A stretch of 64,000 nt of DNA from Opitutaceae bacterium (GTDB taxonomy: Bacteria > Verrucomicrobiota > Verrucomicrobiia > Opitutales > Opitutaceae): assembly GCA_019455245.1 (NCBI GenBank), contig JACFMR010000008.1, forward strand, positions 61,668 through 125,667. The letters run 5' to 3'. The number at the start of each line of letters is the position of its first letter. The stretch's first letter is position 1. The position numbers were made by a program, and so were the translations under genes. Below the pieces are notes generated by a model that saw only the letters and a list, made by a program, of their open reading frames with translations, was not told the DNA's origin and ran no database searches. Positions 50,546 through 57,766 of the stretch are shown here, piece by piece.

Positions 50546-52693
50546 TCAGGGGATGACCAAGGTCATGCCGATGCGCAGTGCACGCTCGTTGGGCAGTTGC
50601 TCGCGGTTGGCCTCGTAGATTTCCGCCCAACGCACGCTCGAACCGTAGTAATCGCGCGCGAGGCCGGACAAGGTGTCACCGGCCACAACCACATGAGAGC
50701 GCGGACCGGTGACGGCCGGCGCGGGCGCGGGCGTGGGGGCGGTACGGGTGGGAGCGGCGGTCGGTGGCGGTGCCACGATGGTGGCGGCCTGAGCCGAGCC
50801 GGGGCGGGTCGGCGCCGAGAGCGTGGCGGTGGGCGACGGAGACAGGGCGGCGAGGCGGGTGCGCAACCGCGTGTTTTCGTCGCGCGAGGCGTTCAGTTCG
50901 TCGCGCACCTGCCGCAACTGCTCGGTAACGCTCTCGGATTCCGCGGCGGCCGCCGTGGTGGTTTCCAACCGGCCGGAGAGGTCGTTGATGTCGCGATGCG
51001 CGCCGGCGAGTTGGTGTTCCAATGCGGCCATCTGGGCGGCGAGCTGGTCGGAGGAGGCTTTGAGCCGGTCGTTTTCATCCTGCAGCAGGGTGTAGCTGCG
51101 CAGGGTGATGGAGAGTTTGTTTTCCAGCGCGGCGAGTTCGGCGGATTGGTCCGGTGCGGTGGCCGCAGGCGGGGCGGCCTTGAGCGCGGCGAGCTGTGCT
51201 TGCGCGGCCGCATGATCGGCACGCGCGCTGGCGAGGGTTTCCTCCAATTCGGCGACGCGGTCGGTGGCGGTGGTGGTGGTGGCCGCGGCGAGCAACTGTT
51301 TGTTTTCCGATTCCAGCCGGGCCAGCCGGTTCCGGCTGTCGTCGAGCTCGCGCGTCACCGCGGCCGCGCGGTCGGCGGCGGCGCTGCGTGCGGTCTCGCT
51401 TTCGGTGAGTTCGCTCCGGAGGGTGTGCAGCTGTGCGGTGAGCCCGGCGATGCGCGTGGTTGCGTCAGCCCGGTCGGATTCGCGGCGGGCGAGGGCGGAT
51501 TGCAGTTCCTCGATCTGCGCGGTCAGGGCGGGGTCGGGCGTGGTCGGAGCGGCCGCGGCGGTCAGTGCGGCCTGGGCGCGTTCGAGTTCTGCGGACAATT
51601 TACGGGCGCGGTCCTCGGCCTCGATGCGCTTGCTGTTGGCCTGCAACAGGCGGGCTTCGGCCTCCTCGTGGGCGCCGGGTTTCGGTGCGGCGGCCAACGC
51701 TTGGTCGAGCCGGCTGTTATCCGTTTCGAGCCGGGAGATCCGGGTGCGGGCGGTCTCCAGCTCGCGCGACACCTGTTCAAGTTGGCCGAGCGCGTTCTCA
51801 TGGGCGGATTCGCTCTGGCCCAGCCGGCGCCCGAGGGCGTTCAGCTGGTCGGTGAGTTCGGCGATGCGCGCGGTGGCGGCGGGATCGGTCGCGGCGGCGG
51901 CGGGCCGCTTTTCGAGGGAGGCAACGGTTTGGTTTAGAGTCGCAATGCGTTCCATGGCGGCGGCGAGCTGGGCCTTGGCCTCGCCGGTCTCGCGACCGCG
52001 CTGGGCGGCGATGTCTTCCAATTCCTGTTCGCGCTGCGCCATGGTCGCGGCGGTGGCACGGACGTCCTGAAGTTCTTGGCGCAGGGATTGGATTGCCGCG
52101 GTTTCGGCGCCGGACTGGTTGGCGGCGAACCTGGCGGCGGCGGCGCGCAAGGTGGCGAGTTCGGTGGTGCTGCTGCGCAGGTCCGCCAAGGCGTTGTCAC
52201 GGGCGGTGCGGGCTTCGTCGAGACCGGCCTTGAGGCGGTCGGCCTCCTGCCATGCGAGGGCGAGTTCCTGGCTGAGTTGCTTTTTGTCGGCGACCAACTG
52301 GGCCGCATCGACGTCGGTGGTTCCGGCCGCGGTGGTGACCGTGGTGGCGGTGGTGGCCAAACCCAGGGCCTGGCGGCGGGCGTTGAGCCGGTTTTGCGCG
52401 TCAGCGAGCTGCGCCGGGGTCATCTGTTCCTGCAGGTTTTGGAGCACACGGCCGGTCGTGCCGTTTTCGGCGGCCAGGGTCAGCCACACGTAGGCTTCGG
52501 GCAAATCCTGTGCCACATCGCGGCCGGTGCTGTAGGCTAGGCCGAGGTTGTATTGGGCGATCGAGTTGCCCTTCTCGGCCTTGGTCCGCAGGGAGGCGAT
52601 TTCGGGTGATTCAGCCGCGGTTTGGGCCAGGGCCCACGACCCGATCAGCAACACGCAGGCTGGCACGCAAAGTCGGAAGAAGGAGGTGGACAT
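50546..52693 (-). CDS. Sel1-repeat, long coiled-coil, LysM protein
   Basis: A 715-residue exported protein. Signal peptide: MSTSFFRLCVPACVLLIGSWALAQ. A Sel1-like repeat follows (GNSIAQYNLGLAYSTGRDVAQDLPEAYVWLTLAAENG, about 40-78). Residues 130-620 are a very long Ala/Leu/Glu/Arg coiled coil. After a Pro/Ala/Thr linker the protein ends in LysM (SHVVVAGDTLSGLARDYYG, EIYEANREQLPNERALRIGMTLVIP). It could span part of the periplasm while bound to peptidoglycan. A start at 52705 adds four residues and is equally possible. Its architecture parallels the LysM lipoprotein downstream, so the two probably arose by duplication or act together. Confidence 0.85.
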   Translation of the reverse strand: MSTSFFRLCVPACVLLIGSWALAQTAAESPEIASLRTKAEKGNSIAQYNLGLAYSTGRDVAQDLPEAYVWLTLAAENGTTGRVLQNLQEQMTPAQLADAQNRLNARRQALGLATTATTVTTAAGTTDVDAAQLVADKKQLSQELALAWQEADRLKAGLDEARTARDNALADLRSSTTELATLRAAAARFAANQSGAETAAIQSLRQELQDVRATAATMAQREQELEDIAAQRGRETGEAKAQLAAAMERIATLNQTVASLEKRPAAAATDPAATARIAELTDQLNALGRRLGQSESAHENALGQLEQVSRELETARTRISRLETDNSRLDQALAAAPKPGAHEEAEARLLQANSKRIEAEDRARKLSAELERAQAALTAAAAPTTPDPALTAQIEELQSALARRESDRADATTRIAGLTAQLHTLRSELTESETARSAAADRAAAVTRELDDSRNRLARLESENKQLLAAATTTTATDRVAELEETLASARADHAAAQAQLAALKAAPPAATAPDQSAELAALENKLSITLRSYTLLQDENDRLKASSDQLAAQMAALEHQLAGAHRDINDLSGRLETTTAAAAESESVTEQLRQVRDELNASRDENTRLRTRLAALSPSPTATLSAPTRPGSAQAATIVAPPPTAAPTRTAPTPAPAPAVTGPRSHVVVAGDTLSGLARDYYGSSVRWAEIYEANREQLPNERALRIGMTLVIP

Positions 52694-52872
52694 CGGGGAA
52701 AGCATGAAGGGATCAGGGGCTGGACTCAATCTGAACCGTGTGGTTCCCGGGCTTTCATGGGGCTTTGACTTTTGGTTTGGTCCGGAGGGCCTCAGGCGGA
52801 TTTTGCAGGCAACAACGTGAGGTTGCAGACTGGATATTGGTGCCGGGGTGTGCAATCTGCCCGGGGTTCGCG

Positions 52873-53424
52873 ATGGTTATCCGTTTCCGCAATTTCGGTT
52901 TCCTCCTGCCGGCCTTGGCCGGTTTGCTGCTTCTGGGCGGCTGTGTCACCACCGGCGGCACCCGGTCCGGCGCCGGACTGGCGATGGTGGTGGATGAGCA
53001 GGGCTTGGTGGCCGGCACGGGGATCGATGCCGCCGACCTGCTGTTTGCCTGCACCGATTTGCAGCGCGGGCTGCTGAGCGTGCCGGAAATCACGGGCGCG
53101 GTGCGGAAACTGCACCTGCTGGTCGAACCGCTGGAAAACGACACGCGCCTGACCCTGAAACTGGCGGCGCTGGACCGGGCGTTGCAGGCGCAACTGGCGG
53201 CGGGGGCGCCGTGGCAATGCCGGTTCCTGACGGAGGCCGGAGATGCCGCGGACGTGGACTACTACGTGGTCGGGCGATTGCAGCGGTTCAAGCCGGAGGG
53301 ACCGGAAACTGACGAGCGGTTGCTCTGCACCCTGCAGCTGATCGATGCCCGCAACAGTGAACTGGTCTGGGTGGGGCTGTCGGAATTGCGACTGCAGCCC
53401 ACAGCCGCGCCGAATCCGTTGTGA
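52873..53424 (+). CDS. LpoB-like penicillin-binding protein activator lipoprotein
   Basis: A 183-residue lipoprotein: signal MVIRFRNFGFLLPALAGLLLLGGC with lipobox Cys24. The mature part has LVAGTGIDAADLLFACTDLQRGLLSVPEI, RLTLKLAALDRALQAQLAAG and the C-terminal VDYYVVGRLQ, CTLQLIDARNSELVWVGLSEL, fitting the LpoB/CsgG-like fold (two-strand ending ID..N.E.VW). LpoB activates the peptidoglycan synthase PBP1b from the outer membrane. The next gene encodes a YcfL homologue; ycfL and lpoB are also neighbours in E. coli, which strengthens the call. It is divergent from the LysM gene at 52693. Confidence 0.8.
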   Translation: MVIRFRNFGFLLPALAGLLLLGGCVTTGGTRSGAGLAMVVDEQGLVAGTGIDAADLLFACTDLQRGLLSVPEITGAVRKLHLLVEPLENDTRLTLKLAALDRALQAQLAAGAPWQCRFLTEAGDAADVDYYVVGRLQRFKPEGPETDERLLCTLQLIDARNSELVWVGLSELRLQPTAAPNPL

Positions 53425-53487
53425 CGGCTTGCGCGTAAAACATTCCGAACCCAACCTGCTCCGCGCAGTCTCAAGCCGCACCTCACC

Positions 53488-53898
53488 ATGATCCGATTTC
53501 GTCCAGGTCTTTTCTCCGTGCTCACCGTATGTGTGGTGTTGCTGTCCGGCTGCGCCACCGATCCGGCCCGGGACTCCACCAAATACTCCCTCGAAAGTAC
53601 CGAGAAATTCGTGACGTTGGATCGGGTGACACAGGCGGAGGTCGCCTGCACGGGTTTGCGCGAACGCATGCTGCCGGACGGCCGTCTCGAGGTTGTGGTC
53701 AACGTCAAAAACCGCTCCGCGAATCCGTTGAAGCTCCAGATCAACTGCATATTCAAGAACGACCAAGGCTTCTCCCTTGGCGACGAAACTCCCTTTCAAT
53801 CGTTGCGCTTGGCGGCCAACGCCACCGAAACCGTGCGCTTCATCGCCACCAATCCTCAGGCCAAGCGCTACACCATCAGGGTAAAACAAGCACGTTGA
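53488..53898 (+). CDS. YcfL-like (DUF1425) lipoprotein
   Basis: A 136-residue lipoprotein: signal ending LLSGC (lipobox Cys22). The mature domain has the DUF1425 pattern: LEVVVNVKNRSANPLKLQINCIFKNDQGF and ETPFQSLRLAANATETVRFIATNPQAKRYTIRVK, an immunoglobulin-like beta sandwich. Function is unknown; in E. coli it is encoded beside lpoB. It follows the LpoB-like gene by 63 bp. One copy of the 23-bp palindrome lies 50 bp after its stop codon. Confidence 0.83.
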   Translation: MIRFRPGLFSVLTVCVVLLSGCATDPARDSTKYSLESTEKFVTLDRVTQAEVACTGLRERMLPDGRLEVVVNVKNRSANPLKLQINCIFKNDQGFSLGDETPFQSLRLAANATETVRFIATNPQAKRYTIRVKQAR

Positions 53899-53947
53899 CT
53901 GTTCGGGCGGCCGCCACTGCCGGCATCCCCCGGCCGGTGAAAGACTC

Positions 53948-53970
53948 AGTGTCACGTAATACGTGACACT
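53948..53970 (+). repeat. 23-bp palindrome, copy 2
   Basis: Identical to copy 1. It lies 50 bp after the ycfL-like stop, in the same orientation relative to that gene. It faces copy 3 across 103 bp. Confidence 0.92.
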
Positions 53971-54073
53971 TCCGCGAACTGGATCGCTTGCGTCACGAAG
54001 ATCCGTATGCCGCAATTCCGAGGGCGCACCAGTTTGGTTGTCAGGCTGATGAGCGACGTGCGTTCAACCGAAA

Positions 54074-54096
54074 AGTGTCACGTATTACGTGACACT
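54074..54096 (-). repeat. 23-bp palindrome, copy 3
   Basis: Same element inverted (central T on the plus strand). It lies 35 bp beyond the stop of the minus-strand gene at 54131 and reads ACACTTTT on leaving the hairpin in that direction. Confidence 0.92.
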
Positions 54097-54130
54097 GGAT
54101 TGGGGGACGGAGATGAAAAGTTCAATGGAT

Positions 54131-54454
54131 TCAGGGGGCGGGGTCAGTGGCGGGCGGGGGTGTGGGTGTAGAGGCGTCTTGGGCGGTGGACCCGGGCCGC
54201 ATGGTTGGGGCGAAGGTGATGTTGGCGGTGGCGGCTTCCATATCGCGGCGGGCTTGTTCGAGAGTGGCGGTGTCATCCTGGATGACGGGGCGGCCGCTGG
54301 AGAAGTCGATGGTCTTGCCGTCTTCGATGGCGACGGGCGGCGGTGGCGTGGCTGTCGGGACGGATGGGCGGCGCGCCAGCCAACGTCCGAGCAGAACGCC
54401 GAGGAAGATGGCGATCACCAGAAACACGAGTCTTCGGGGCAGACGGCGGCGCAT
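54131..54454 (-). CDS. Small single-pass membrane protein, hypothetical
   Basis: A 107-residue protein with a basic start (MRRRLPRR), one membrane helix (LVFLVIAIFLGVLLGRWLA) and a Pro/Thr-rich soluble tail containing IDFSSGRPVIQDDTATLEQARRDMEAATANITF. No family recognised. The reading frame, ATG and membrane pattern favour a real gene, but its strongly biased end (PTPPPATDPAP) is low complexity. The gene-free 252 bp upstream (54455-54706) show nothing convincing. Confidence 0.6.
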   Translation of the reverse strand: MRRRLPRRLVFLVIAIFLGVLLGRWLARRPSVPTATPPPPVAIEDGKTIDFSSGRPVIQDDTATLEQARRDMEAATANITFAPTMRPGSTAQDASTPTPPPATDPAP

Positions 54455-54706
54455 GGTCCGAGCAAAGCAGATTTTACCGGTTCATGGCCAGACCGAGATG
54501 GATCGGCGGAAGCCGCGCGGGTGGGAATGAGGCGGGCGACGGTTGGTATCGCCCGTCAGTTGTGGCACCGGAAGCAGCCGGCCATGAGGGCCTGCGGGAT
54601 CATGGAAGCCGAACGGCGCGCACGGGAGAAGCGGGGTATCGCGGCAGGGTTGATGGCCGATTTCTTGAACGAGGCTTGCGCGAGCTGTGTGTGTGATCGA
54701 CAGGTT

Positions 54707-55573
54707 TCAACCCAGGGCCAGCGCGATCACGCCCAGGCACACGCCGACCGCAGCGAGCATCCGGCGCCGGCCGTCTTCCTCGCGCAGCACCCGTGCGCCG
54801 ATGTAGGCGCCGATGATGATGCTGATTTCCCGGGCCGGCGCCACGTAGCTCACGGCGGTGAAAGACAGCGCGGTGAGCACGAGCACGTAGGCCAGCGGGG
54901 AGAGGGTGGCGACGCCGACAGCGTAGCGCCTTTGCCCGCGCAGCACGGCCCGCACTTCTGTACGTCGTCGCCAAGCGAAAGGGGTGAGCAGTGCGAGCTG
55001 CGTGCAGGCCGTGCCGGCGTCGTAGTAAATCGGCGGGATCGCCAACCGGGCGACACCGTGGCGATCCCAGATCGTATAGGCGGCGATGCATGCGCCGATG
55101 GCGACGCCGGGGCCGATGGATGCATGCAAGTGAGTCCGGCCGCCCTGCCACAAACGCGGACCGCCGCTCATCCAGAACACGCTGCCGATGATGAGAAGCC
55201 CGCCGCCGATGACCACCAAACCGGGCCGCTCGCCCAGCAGCACCACGGCCGCCAGGGTGGCGAGCAGCGGCCCGGTGCCGCGGGCCATGGGGTAGACCAA
55301 CGAGAAATCGCCGCGCCGATAGCCACGTTGCAGAACCAGCGCGTAGGTGGTCTTCAAAACGCCGCTGCCGAGAATCCAGATCACCGCGGTCCAGGAAAGA
55401 TCGAGCGGATTTGAACGCTGATAAACCAAGACCACGGGCACGTAGAGCGCGACGATGATCAATCCCACGGCATAGACGAACGGCAGGCCGCCGCCGGCGC
55501 GCTTGGCGCAATAATTCCATGTCGCGTGCAGGACAGCGGCGGTGAGGACGAGACTGAGGGCCAACGGGGTCAT
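54707..55573 (-). CDS. EamA/DMT-family transporter
   Basis: A 288-residue membrane protein with ten hydrophobic helices in two EamA repeats. First repeat: LALSLVLTAAVLHATWNYCAKRAGG and SLVYPMARGTGPLLATLAAVVLLGE; second: GACIAAYTIWDRHGV and SYVAPAREISIIIGAYIGARVLREE. The family exports or exchanges metabolites such as amino acids; the substrate is not evident. It is divergent from the MATE gene with 74 bp between start codons. Confidence 0.9.
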   Translation of the reverse strand: MTPLALSLVLTAAVLHATWNYCAKRAGGGLPFVYAVGLIIVALYVPVVLVYQRSNPLDLSWTAVIWILGSGVLKTTYALVLQRGYRRGDFSLVYPMARGTGPLLATLAAVVLLGERPGLVVIGGGLLIIGSVFWMSGGPRLWQGGRTHLHASIGPGVAIGACIAAYTIWDRHGVARLAIPPIYYDAGTACTQLALLTPFAWRRRTEVRAVLRGQRRYAVGVATLSPLAYVLVLTALSFTAVSYVAPAREISIIIGAYIGARVLREEDGRRRMLAAVGVCLGVIALALG

Positions 55574-55647
55574 GAGCCGGGGGTGATGAGCACCCCGCGG
55601 ATTTGGGCTTCAAATCGCAACACTTCTTTGCGCTGCTTGCGGATCCC

Positions 55648-56997
55648 ATGTCCGCCGTCTCCTATCTGACCGAGATCCGCCGTACGCTGGCGCTCGCCTT
55701 CCCGATCGTCATCGGGCAGCTCAGTCAGATGCTGATGGGTATCACCGACAGTGTGATGATCGGCCGCGTGGGGTCGGTGCCGCTGGCGGCCTCGGCCTTT
55801 GCGCACAGCCTGTTCACGATGGCGTTCATTTTTGGCATCGGGGTGCTGATGTCGGTTTCGGTGCTGGTGGCCCGTGCGCATGGCGCCCGTCAACCGGCGG
55901 CCTGTGCGGACTATCTGCGTCACGGCATGGTGCTGGCGCTGGCGTTCGGCGTGGGCGGTGCGGGGTTGATGTTTGGGGTTGTCCCATGGCTCGATGGCTT
56001 TGGTCAGCCGACCGAGGTGGTGGCGGCGGTCGAGCCGTATTTTCAGATCATCGCGGTGTCGCTGGTGCCGACGTTGATTTTCCAGGTGCTGCGGCAGTTC
56101 AGCGAGGCGGTCGGGCACCCGTGGGGGCCGATGGGCATTCTGCTCGCGAGCGTGGGATTGAATGTTTTTCTCAACTGGGTGCTGATCTACGGCCATCTCG
56201 GTGCGCCGGCGTTGGGGTTGGAAGGCGCGGGCTGGGCGACGCTGATTTCGCGCGTGGTGGCGGTGGCGGGGCTCTGGGCGTGGTTGCGGCACCGGCAGGC
56301 TGTGCGGCGCGAATGGCCGGGAGAACCGGGCAATCTGCGGTGGTTCGCACCCTTCGTCCGGTCGCGGTTACGCGAGATGCTGGCCATCGGCGTGCCGGCG
56401 GCGGGTCAGCTGATGTTTGAGGCCGGGGCCTTTGTGGCGGCGGCCCTGATGATGGGTTGGATCGGCACGGTGCCGCTGGCCGCCCATCAGATCGCACTCA
56501 GTTGCGCGGCCTGCACCTTCATGATTCCGCTGGGGCTGTCGATTGCCACCTCGGTGCGCATCGGTCGCACGGTCGGCGAAGGCCGGCACGAGGCACTGCG
56601 TCCGATCGGCTTCGGCGCCTTGGCCACGGGGGTGGCGTGCGCGGTGTTGTTCACCTTGGTGTTTGTGCTGGCGGGCCCGTGGATCGTGCGCGGATTTACC
56701 CACGAAATCGAGGTGGCGACCCTGGCCGCGCGTCTGTTGATCGTGGCCGCGATCTTCCAGATCTTTGATGGCGGGCAGGTCATCGGCGCGGGAGCGTTGC
56801 GCGGTTTGGCCGACGTCAAGGTGCCCACAGGCATCACGTTTCTGGCGTATTGGGTGCTGGCGTTGCCGACCGGGTATTGGCTGGGCGTGCGGGGCATTGG
56901 TCCGATGGGTGTCTGGTATGGCCTCGCCCTCGGCCTCGCCGTCGCCGCCGTGCTCCTCGCCATCCGCTTCTACATCAAAACCAAACCCGTCGCGTAG
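55648..56997 (+). CDS. MATE-family efflux transporter
   Basis: A 449-residue exporter with twelve predicted helices in two halves. The first helix region LALAFPIVIGQLSQMLMGITDSVMIGRVG and the central MLAIGVPAAGQLMFEAGAFVAAALMMGWIGTVPLAAHQIAL are hallmark MATE repeats; LRGLADVKVPTGITFLAYWVLALPTGYWLG is typical of the NorM branch, which exports cationic drugs by Na+ or H+ antiport. The ATG at 55648 is selected; the longer frame begins with TTG. The 23-bp palindrome starts 21 bp after its stop. Confidence 0.93.
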   Translation: MSAVSYLTEIRRTLALAFPIVIGQLSQMLMGITDSVMIGRVGSVPLAASAFAHSLFTMAFIFGIGVLMSVSVLVARAHGARQPAACADYLRHGMVLALAFGVGGAGLMFGVVPWLDGFGQPTEVVAAVEPYFQIIAVSLVPTLIFQVLRQFSEAVGHPWGPMGILLASVGLNVFLNWVLIYGHLGAPALGLEGAGWATLISRVVAVAGLWAWLRHRQAVRREWPGEPGNLRWFAPFVRSRLREMLAIGVPAAGQLMFEAGAFVAAALMMGWIGTVPLAAHQIALSCAACTFMIPLGLSIATSVRIGRTVGEGRHEALRPIGFGALATGVACAVLFTLVFVLAGPWIVRGFTHEIEVATLAARLLIVAAIFQIFDGGQVIGAGALRGLADVKVPTGITFLAYWVLALPTGYWLGVRGIGPMGVWYGLALGLAVAAVLLAIRFYIKTKPVA

Positions 56998-57017
56998 TCT
57001 GTCCGTCCCCTCAAGCC

Positions 57018-57040
57018 AGTGTCACGTAATACGTGACACT
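57018..57040 (+). repeat. 23-bp palindrome, copy 4
   Basis: Same element, same orientation as the MATE gene that ends 21 bp earlier. Starts 128 bp before copy 5, which faces it. The 308-bp interval 56998-57305 between the convergent MATE and YggU genes holds only copies 4 to 6. Confidence 0.92.
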
Positions 57041-57145
57041 TAAGACTACCTGTAACGTGCTGCAAACCTCGGTAGTGGCGCGCTCGTGCCGCAAGTTCGG
57101 TCGGGTGGTTTCTGAAAAAACTGCACGATGGTGAGTGATGGATAA

Positions 57146-57168
57146 AGTGTCACGTATTACGTGACACT
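57146..57168 (-). repeat. 23-bp palindrome, copy 5
   Basis: Inverted copy; on the minus strand it is followed by TTTATCC. No gene lies between it and copy 6. Confidence 0.92.
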
Positions 57169-57301
57169 GGGTTGTTTGCCTACGATATTGGAGAGCGGCG
57201 AATGAAGCGATACCGCGTGATGTGGTGATCGTGGGCGTGAGCGAATCTGCTGGGGCAGATATACCGGGAAGTTCCGATGGGGCGGGGCGGGTGTGCCGGA
57301 G

Positions 57302-57324
57302 AGTGTCACGTATTACGTGACACT
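57302..57324 (-). repeat. 23-bp palindrome, copy 6
   Basis: Inverted copy that contains the stop codon (57308-57306) and last codons of the YggU gene, much as the related palindrome at 14163 contains the stop of the radical SAM gene. Confidence 0.92.
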
Positions 57325-57587
57325 TTATCCAGGCGTTGGCGGGCTTCGGCGAGGGTGAGGCCGGTGATGTGGAGGCGTTTGTGGCGGGAGGTGTCGCCGG
57401 TGGCGACGGTGACGGCGCGGCGGGGCAGGCCAAGGGTTTCGGCGAGGAAGGCGCAGAGTTCGGCGTTGGCTTTGCCCTCAACGGGCGGGGCGTGGATCTT
57501 GACCTTGAGGGCATCCCCGAGCCAGCCGACGACTTCATTGCGTGGGGCGTTGGGGATGGCTTTGATGGCGAGCAGGCAGGAGTTCAT
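57306..57587 (-). CDS. yggU: DUF167/YggU-family protein
   Basis: A 93-residue protein of the YggU (DUF167) family. LLAIKAIPNAPRNEVVGWLGDALKVKIHAPPVEGKANAELCAFLAETLGLPRRAVTVATGDTSRHKRLHI-type pattern: the central AxPVEGKANxxL and the G.TSR.K segment are diagnostic. Function unknown. The ATG at 57587 begins the domain. Its last residues KVSRNT are encoded by the palindromic repeat, so the repeat probably replaced or extended the original end. Confidence 0.9.
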   Translation of the reverse strand: MNSCLLAIKAIPNAPRNEVVGWLGDALKVKIHAPPVEGKANAELCAFLAETLGLPRRAVTVATGDTSRHKRLHITGLTLAEARQRLDKVSRNT

Positions 57588-57766
57588 GGGCTCACGCAGT
57601 AATGCGTTGGTGCGATCATAACGCGGTGGGCGGTTGGCAGGCGGATTCCAGCGGACCGGGGCACGCACTGCAATACGCGGCAGCGCGTCGGACCTGATGG
57701 CGGCATTTGCGTCCGACTGGCCTGCGTGGCGTCTCCGCAACCCTGCTTCCGAATCGCAAAACCGAT

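Noticed and set aside
54541..54615. Possible haem motif CFRCHN on the minus strand
   Set aside because: It ends at a stop two codons later and is preceded by unstructured Arg/Ser-rich residues; too short to be a cytochrome.
54089..55414. Open frame of 441 codons on the plus strand
   Set aside because: Overlaps the EamA transporter and the small membrane protein on the other strand; Gly- and His-rich without motifs.
47937..57324. Palindromes as ordinary Rho-independent terminators
   Set aside because: Most copies are followed by only two to four T residues, and one lies between divergent genes, so a plain terminator does not explain all.
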